Origin: Baffinella frigidus
Lineage: Eukaryota > Cryptophyceae > Cryptomonadales > Baffinellaceae
NCBI GenBank assembly: GCA_026770585.1
Contig: MU646732.1
Location: forward strand, 155,313-173,273
Length of the DNA stretch: 17,961 nt
Direction of reading: 5' to 3'
The notes under the pieces are model-generated. The model was not told the DNA's origin, made no database searches, and saw nothing but the letters and a program-made list of their open reading frames with translations. The position numbers and the translations under genes are program-made. Shown here piece after piece: positions 13,951-17,961 of the stretch (the stretch's first letter is position 1; each line of letters opens with the position of its first letter).

Positions 13951-14105
13951 CTAGCTCTGTCCCACTTGATTTGGGCTCCTCGTCAATTCGCCCCCCCCCC
14001 CGAATTTTCAACGTGAATTTTGGACCCCTCCCAGGAAATTCACATGTGAAATTGGGGGGGGGGGCGAATTGATGAGGAGCCCAAATCAAAGTGGAACAGA
14101 GCTAG
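13951..14105. mobile_element. Hairpin element with poly-C / poly-G in the arms
   Basis: 155 bp. CTAGCTCTGT and ACAGAGCTAG are the ends; the arms continue with CACTTGATTTGGGCTCCTCG and a run of about 11 C opposite about 11 G, then an imperfect inner stem around CCCCTCCCAGG. CTAG or TA at both ends, or GATG outside, could be the target duplication. Confidence 0.85.
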
Positions 14106-14248
14106 GATGTGGCGAGCGGAATGCGAGCGAAGAGAAACACCACAAGAAAATCGTGGCAAACAAGGTAGCGGGGCCCCACGAGGCTGATCGAGGACCCAAT
14201 TCAAACGTCCAAAAATTCACAATTCATCATTGTGCAGTAATCTTTATT

Positions 14249-14297
14249 GAGTTGGTCACGTGTCGACCACGTCAACCGGACGACACGTGACCAACTC
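14249..14297. repeat. Hairpin, 17-bp arms with CACGTG
   Basis: GAGTTGGTCACGTGTCG and CGACACGTGACCAACTC around a 15-base loop. A related hairpin is at 17630-17671 (TTGGTCACGTATCTGCGGGA). Confidence 0.87.
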
Positions 14298-14353
14298 CCC
14301 ACAACACGCCTACAATCGAGATTTATTCTGAGTGCATGGATAGCCTGGTGTTT

Positions 14354-14497
14354 ATCTCGAAAATCCTTTTTGAAAGTCGTTTTCTTAAGTCAACCACCTC
14401 CACATTCGTCAACTTATGCGTAGAGAAAAGAATAAATTGACGAATTTGTAGAGGAATTGACTTAAGAAAACAACTTTTAGAAAGGCTTTTCTGAGAT
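14354..14497. mobile_element. Long hairpin element next to exon 4
   Basis: 144 bp; arms of about 62 bp, including TTTTCTTAAGTCAA and ATTCGTCAA on one side and their complements on the other, with a loop of about 15 bp. The ends ATCTC / GAGAT pair. No family mate in the window. The AAGTCAA arm resembles CTTAAGTCAACCACGT within 4506-4631. Confidence 0.83.
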
Positions 14498-14520
14498 GAG
14501 TGCGGGGCGAGAGGAGGCAC

Positions 14521-14563
14521 CTCCGTCGAAGAAGCCCCCGTGCTTCGGAGAAGCTCCAGATAG
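14521..14563 (-). CDS. Dynein exon 4, HGGFFDG segment
   Basis: It reads LSGASPKHGGFFDG and ends in phase 1 (GACGGAG|GTGCCT), completed to Ala by CG at the start of exon 5. Families show P-x-x-G-x-x-FDY here, just before the x-W-x-x-W motif. The upstream border is uncertain: an AG at 14564 gives a 43-nt exon, and an AG at 14576 adds VDFK in the same phase (14521-14575). Either follows a run of G on the sense strand with no pyrimidine tract, which is atypical. Confidence 0.68.
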
Positions 14564-14850
14564 CTTGAAGTCCACCTCCCCCTCCCCCCCCCCCTCCTTC
14601 CATCGCCAAGCCAGTTAGCTCTTACGGTGTACGGTGTACGGCGTAGGATTGATGGTTCAAGTTTTAGGGTAAAGGGCAGAGGATCATGCTCAGGTTGAGT
14701 CACGCGCGTGGTGTGCCGGTACTGGACGCATTAGGTGTATGATTCGACGTCATACCTTGAATAAAATAGCTTGGATATCCATCGCCCGGGAAACACTCCT
14801 GAAGTCATTGCAAGGACAACACTCTCAACTGAAGGATGTAAAACCAGGTT

Positions 14851-15043
14851 TCAGAGGTTCAAAAGTGTCCACCGCTGTCGAGCGAGTTTGGCACGAAATT
14901 AAAAGCCAGAGCCGGAAATCCGGTTGTGGCTTTGTCATTTTAAAAAGACTCTAAAGTCCAGTTCCTTCACGATTCAGGGGCAAGTTTCTAAAACCCTTTA
15001 AAATTGTGTCCCGTCCTTGCTCGGCAGCGGTCGCAACCTTCTG
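14851..15043. mobile_element. Inverted-repeat element
   Basis: TCAGAGGTTCAAAAGTGTCC...CGCTGTCGAGCGAG on the left pairs imperfectly with CTTGCTCGGCAGCGGTCGC...CCTTCTGA on the right. An internal hairpin, AAAGCC...CCGG/CCGG...GGCTTT, lies at 14901-14933. Non-coding. Confidence 0.65.
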
Positions 15044-15126
15044 AGCAGAAAATGGCTCCAGTAACGTGTGCCATCTGACGGCTCTTCTAGCGACCGTGCT
15101 CCGTCTCAGCCTGATCGGTCCCGCCA

Positions 15127-15272
15127 ATTTCATTTGAAAACAGTCTAATTTAAAACGTCTGGGTAATAAAATTTACTACACAGCATGATCTTTATCAGTA
15201 ATATTAAAGTATCCGTGCAGTAATTTTCATTGATTCCTAAGGTTTTAAATCAAACTCGTTCTCAAGTGAAAT
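15127..15272. mobile_element. TACTACACA hairpin element
   Basis: ATTTCATTTGAAAACAGTCT pairs imperfectly with the right end (AGTTTTAAATCAAAC-like ... CTCAAGTGAAAT), 146 bp. Core CAGTAATATTAAAGTATCCG matches the cores of the elements at 1808, 2518, 7625 and 12657. Confidence 0.78.
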
Positions 15273-15370
15273 CTGCTTCCCCCGGGCTCTGCCCCGCTCC
15301 AAACTTGACGGATTTGTACCGCACACCCAGCACGTCAACTTGAGAATAGTCTGACAGTCGCAATCCCAAG

Positions 15371-16005
15371 AAGGCGCTGGACGCTAGCTTCAAGGTCCTA
15401 GCTCCGCCTCACACGGGTTGATGTCTTGTGTGCTGTCACTGTCTTGTGTGCACACGGGTTGACTGTCTTGTTTGATGTGACTGGCTTGTGTACACACGGG
15501 TTGACTGTCTTGGTTGCTGTGACTGTCTTGTGTGTCTTGTTTGTGAGGCGGAGCTAGGACCAGATCCCGGCCATAGAGCATGGTTCGTCTGCAGCAAATG
15601 GCCTTGCACGGAGGTACACTTGGAGGGTGAAGGACCATGAAGCCAGCGTCCCACTCAGCGAGTTTGACTGTCTTGTTTCCTGCGACTGTCTTGTTTGTGA
15701 CTGTCTTTTTGTGACTGTGTTGTTTGTCTGTGACTGTCTTGTGTGAGGCGGGGCGAGGACCTTGAAGCCGTCCCGCTCAGCGAGGACGAACCCCGAAAAG
15801 GCACTGGACGCTAGCTTCAAGGTCCTAGCTCCGCCTCACACGGGTTGACTATCTTGTGTGCACCCAGGGTGACTATCGTGTTTTCTGTGACTATCTTGCG
15901 TGCACACGGGTTGACTGTCTTGTTTGCTGCGACTGTCTGTGACTGTCCTGTGTTTGAGGCGGTGACTGTCTTGTGTGTGAGGTGTGACTGTCTTGTATGT
16001 GAGAC
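15371..16005. repeat. CTGTCTTG minisatellite with direct and inverted exon 3 edges
   Basis: TGACTGTCTTGTGTG-type units fill 15405-15550, 15665-15745 and 15845-16000. Between them lie direct copies of the exon 3 donor edge (15761-15793; degraded at 15634-15662) and inverted ones (15371-15398, 15797-15814). Each is bordered by GGTCCTAGCTCCGCCTCACA or its complement, making large imperfect palindromes. Confidence 0.85.
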
Positions 16006-16089
16006 CTTGAAGCCGTCCCGTTCAGCGAGGACGAACCCAGCGCCTTCTTGCGCTTGCGCTTTCAGGAACTGGTCCAGCTTCTTCCGCTC
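16006..16089 (-). CDS. Dynein exon 3, charged helix after W-LGG
   Basis: Acceptor CCCCTGACGCAG, donor TTCAAG|GTCTCA; 84 nt, 28 codons, phase 0 at both ends. It begins ERKKLDQFLKAQAQEG and continues GFVLAERDGFK. Dynein chains have a GRxxFDxFL-like stretch directly after the W-x-GG-LD segment, which agrees with exon 2. The acceptor edge is echoed upstream near 16227 and 16510, and the donor edge downstream near 15761 and 15634, partly as inverted copies. Confidence 0.82.
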
Positions 16090-17177
16090 CTGCGTCAGGG
16101 GTGGGGGGTTTACGCCGAGGAGGGCTTCTTCATGGGGGTTGATGGGATAGGGTTTAGCTCCTAATTACGTGTGTTGAACGCAAGACACTACGCCCTGCAC
16201 CTTAAGCCCTACACCCCACGCCTCAGTAAATCCGCTCCTGCGTCAGGGGTGGGGGGTTTTCGCCGAGGGGGACTTCTTCATCCGGTTTTATATGGGGAAA
16301 CCTATTTTTCTTTCATTTCCTGGCATCAAAAATTACTAGACAAACGCTTTAATATTAACCTCAGTCTAACCGGTCCAACTCTCCTCAGTCTCTTCTTGGT
16401 CCCGCTCTCCTCAGTCAACCATACGACACGCCTCTCTCTCTCCCTCTCTCACTCTCGCTCTCTCTCTCTCTCCCTCTCTCCCTCTCTCCCTCTCTCTCTC
16501 TCGCCACCCCTCACGCTCCTGCGTCAGGGGTAGGGGTTTAGGGAAATGGGGTTCGCGGTTAGGGTGTAGGATTGAGGGTGCAGGGTGCAGGGTTTGTGTG
16601 GTTTAGGGCTTGGCGTCAAGGTTTTAGGGTTTAGGGTTTAGGGTTTAGGGTTTAGGGTTTAGGGTTTAGGGTTTAGGGTTTAGGGTTTAGGGTTTACGGT
16701 GTACGGTGTAAGATTGAGGCTTCAAGTTTTAGAGTCAAGGGCAAAGGCGCCTGCGCAGGTTGGGGTTGGTCTGGTACCGGTGCACTCCTGTTCAGGTTGA
16801 CTCAACCTGAGCAGGAGCCGTTGCCCTTAACCCTAAAACTTGAAGCCTCAATCCTACACCGTACACCGTAAACCGTAAACCGTAAACCGTAAACCCTAAA
16901 CCCGGTTGACTCAACCTGAGCAGGAGCCGTTGCCCTCAACCCTAAAATTTGAACGCGCGTGGTGTGCCGGTACCAGACCCACTTGGTTTATCACTCAACT
17001 GGAAGCTCAAGGGCCGCATTTAGGACCTGTATCGAGAGTAATAACGAAGAAGAAGAAAGAGGACAACCTGGTTTGGTCAACAGTCAGGGCCTCGGGGGTG
17101 AAACGCGGCTCATAACTTATATGTCTCGGGTGACATGGGGCTCGCAACCTAGCTTTCTCGGGTGAGGGGCTCGAAAC
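16090..17177 (-). other. Intron 2
   Basis: Contains two exon 3 acceptor-edge echoes (about 16227-16275 and 16507-16530), a half hairpin element (16288-16358), a CT tract on the plus strand (16433-16502), telomere-like arrays in opposite orientations (16530-16700 and 16815-16905) that form an inverted pair, a copy of the TATCACTCAACTCAAGG element (16988-17044), and about 130 nt of unassigned sequence before exon 2. Confidence 0.82.
16530..16912. repeat. Inverted pair of telomere-like arrays
   Basis: 16628-16695 is a nearly perfect run of about ten GGGTTTA units on the plus strand, then TTTACGGTGTACGG...TTGAGGCTTCAAGTTTTAG. The mirror image follows at 16815-16905: CTAAAACTTGAAGCCTCAATC...CCGTACACCGTAAACCGTAA. 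The centre is a smaller palindrome, CCTGTTCAGGTTGA/CTCAACCTGAGCAGG. A single related copy is at 14625-14735. Confidence 0.87.
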
Positions 17178-17242
17178 CTGTCTGTCGAGGTTGCCCCCGA
17201 GGGTCCAGGCCGTGGCGAAGAAGAAGAAGGGGAGAAACCACT
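17178..17242 (-). CDS. Dynein exon 2, hydrophobic W-LGG helix
   Basis: Acceptor GATCTCAG, donor GACAG|GTTTCG; 65 nt, starting with two bases of a split codon and ending in phase 0. It reads WFLPFFFFATAW followed by TLGGNLDRQ. This matches the conserved dynein segment (family pattern F-F-x-x-x-W-S-x-G-G-x-L) that precedes the AAA3 nucleotide-binding domain. The run of four Phe is unusual; it comes from a TTC run on the sense strand, echoing the pyrimidine-rich repeats of the introns. Confidence 0.82.
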
Positions 17243-17543
17243 CTGAGATCGACGGGCCCGCCTCCGCGGTGCCTGCCGAGGTCACGTCACTCTCCTGTCG
17301 AGGTCACGTTACTCTCCTGCTGAGGTCACGTTACTCTCCTGCTGAGGTCACGTTACTTCCTAACGAGGTCACGTTACTTCCTACCGAGGTCACGTTACTC
17401 TCATTCGACCCCCAAGAGGTCCTAGGCAAGTCCTAGGGTCCTACGGTAGGGCGTATTTGCCTACTCGCCACTCAAGGGATACGAAGATTACACCCTCCAA
17501 GCACGAAACGGCTCCAACGCCAAATCAGAATCTGAGACAGAAC
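17243..17543 (-). other. Intron 1
   Basis: 301 bp: a 21-22-bp minisatellite (17278-17405), a short piece with GTCCTACGGTAGGGCG of the CCACACAGCGG family (17417-17448), and about 90 nt unassigned. Confidence 0.6.
17278..17405. repeat. 21/22-bp minisatellite GAGGTCACGTTACTCTCCTG, six units
   Basis: Unit starts at 17278, 17300, 17322, 17344, 17365 and 17386; the first three steps are 22 bp and the last two 21 bp. Each unit carries GTCACGT. Confidence 0.93.
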
Positions 17544-17569
17544 CCATCAGGCGACGGAGCCACTCGAGC
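17544..17569 (-). CDS. Dynein exon 1 (26-nt microexon)
   Basis: Acceptor CCCCCTTTCCAG with a good pyrimidine tract, donor ATGG|GTTCTG. It reads LEWLRRLM and ends in phase 1 with G, which with AG at the start of exon 2 makes a Glu codon. In dynein chains the stretch before the hydrophobic F-F-x-W-x-GG helix is a leucine-rich helix, which fits. It is the least certain exon because it is so short; support is phase and position only. Confidence 0.5.
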
Positions 17570-17961
17570 CTGGAAAGGGGGCCATTTAAAATGAGGGGTT
17601 GTTAAATTTAGTACCAGTCACGGGCAGGCTTGGTCACGTATCTGCGGGACATCCCGCAGATATGTGACCAAACGCCCCAATTTGTGTGAAAATTACTGCA
17701 TAACTTTTTTCACTTGTGAAAGAATCCCTGTTTTAAAATAGTCAGATTTCTAGCCTCGGGTTGGGCTGTCGCGTGTGGGTACAGGGCTGCTGTCCGGGCT
17801 TCAAGGTTCAGGGTTCAGGGTTCAGGGTTAATGGGTCAGGGGTCAGGGGTCAGGGGTCAGGGTTCAGAGCTCATGGCTCAGGGTTCAAGGCTCAGGGCTA
17901 ATGATTCAGGGTTTGGGGTTTGGGGTTTGGGGTTTGGGGTTTGGGGTTTGGGGTTTGGGGT
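17570..17961. other. Sequence upstream of exon 1 (intron)
   Basis: Holds the 20-bp-arm hairpin 17630-17671 (TTGGTCACGTATCTGCGGGA and complement), a GAAAATTACTGCATAA motif (17689), about 100 nt unassigned, and a telomere-like array 17795-17961 that changes from GGTTCAG and GGGGTCA units to seven GGGGTTT units at the window end. Presumably the preceding intron, since exon 1 starts with a normal acceptor. Confidence 0.75.

Larger units (their letters stand above)
13532..14520 (-). other. Intron 4
   Basis: Contains two partial CCACTTAGCAGC elements (13672-13690, 13811-13886), a C/G-run hairpin element (13951-14105), a GGTCACGTGTCG hairpin (14249-14297), and a long hairpin element (14354-14497) ending just before exon 4. 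The stretch 13560-13670 is unassigned. Confidence 0.8.
14564..16005 (-). other. Intron 3
   Basis: Contains a telomere-derived block (14625-14735), an inverted-repeat element (14851-15043), a TACTACACA hairpin (15127-15272), about 100 nt of unassigned sequence (15280-15370), and the CTGTCTTG minisatellite with exon 3 edge copies (15371-16005). Confidence 0.82.
18..17569 (-). other. Dynein heavy chain gene, internal part (AAA3 module), 17 exons
   Basis: Partial gene continuing past both window ends. Dynein heavy chains are ciliary or cytoplasmic motor subunits with a ring of six AAA+ modules; this part covers the end of the AAA2-AAA3 linker, all of AAA3 and the approach to AAA4. The evidence is the collinear order of family motifs in 17 short minus-strand exons: GPIAAGKT (Walker A), IVQMEDVNLP (Walker B), LELLRQ, VSFVATM, VFSTCLAWY, PHYTWSVRDL, HLRLWAHE, FFDRM. 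All exon phases are mutually compatible and no exon contains a stop, so the gene looks intact. Coding total is about 1179 nt in 17.55 kb. LELLRQ favours an axonemal chain over the cytoplasmic type, but the exact paralogue cannot be named. Donors are loose (GT plus little else, one GC); acceptors are nearly all CAG. Confidence 0.93.

Noticed and set aside
15436-15654. ORFs with repeated QDSQPVCTQ peptides
   Set aside because: They are translations of the CTGTCTTG minisatellite in intron 3.
17278-17405. CRISPR-like or bZIP-site array
   Set aside because: Units of 21-22 bp abut without spacers. GTCACGT resembles an ACGT-core site, but the array is in an intron and nothing else supports regulation.

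Overview
This window is eukaryotic nuclear DNA. It lies inside one large intron-rich gene read on the minus strand. No long ORF marks the gene. Reading the minus strand for short open segments between an AG acceptor and a GT (once GC) donor gives 17 exons of 26-110 nt between 17569 and 18. Their reading-frame phases agree at all 16 junctions and none has an in-frame stop. Joined, they encode about 392 residues that follow the order of the AAA3 module of a dynein heavy chain: the pre-AAA3 segment (AW-LGG-LD, RWVEW, APTGDFALH), Walker A (GPIAAGKT, across exons 6/7), Walker B (IVQMEDVNLP, exon 9), LELLRQ (exon 10), the sensor-1 strand (VSFVATM, exon 12), PTRLLGH (exon 13), VFSTCLAW (exon 14), PHYTWSVRDL (exon 15) and HLRLWAHE...FFDRM (exons 16-17). 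The gene runs off both ends. About 7% of the window is coding; exons average 69 nt and introns about 1 kb. The LELLRQ signature suggests an axonemal-type chain.

Organism: a ciliated eukaryote whose introns are full of TTTAGGG-type (plant/green-algal) telomere-like heptamers, short inverted-repeat elements and purine tracts. A flagellate green alga such as a prasinophyte of the Cymbomonas kind fits, but that is an inference from style, not a match.

Layout from high to low coordinates, the direction of transcription: exon 1 (17544-17569), 2 (17178-17242), 3 (16006-16089), 4 (14521-14563), 5 (13428-13531), 6 (11139-11235), 7 (10158-10264), 8 (8771-8832), 9 (8300-8342), 10 (8015-8057), 11 (6903-6949), 12 (5380-5431), 13 (4646-4719), 14 (3266-3375), 15 (2410-2487), 16 (931-1024), 17 (18-67). 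Everything else is intron: at least six families of MITE-like hairpin elements (one insertion has an unoccupied paralogous site showing a TA target duplication), telomere-like arrays in several heptamer dialects, GA/CT and GAA/TTC tracts, and minisatellites.

The most unusual feature is a recurring pattern I call exon-edge echoes. For most exons, the last 10-90 nt of exon at a splice boundary plus the adjoining intron are repeated one to nine times in the intron touching that boundary: donor-edge copies always downstream, acceptor-edge copies always upstream. The introns therefore carry many decoy splice sites, and several look as if they grew by repeated local duplication across exon/intron borders. 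No tRNA, rRNA, CRISPR or bacterial-type feature was found.
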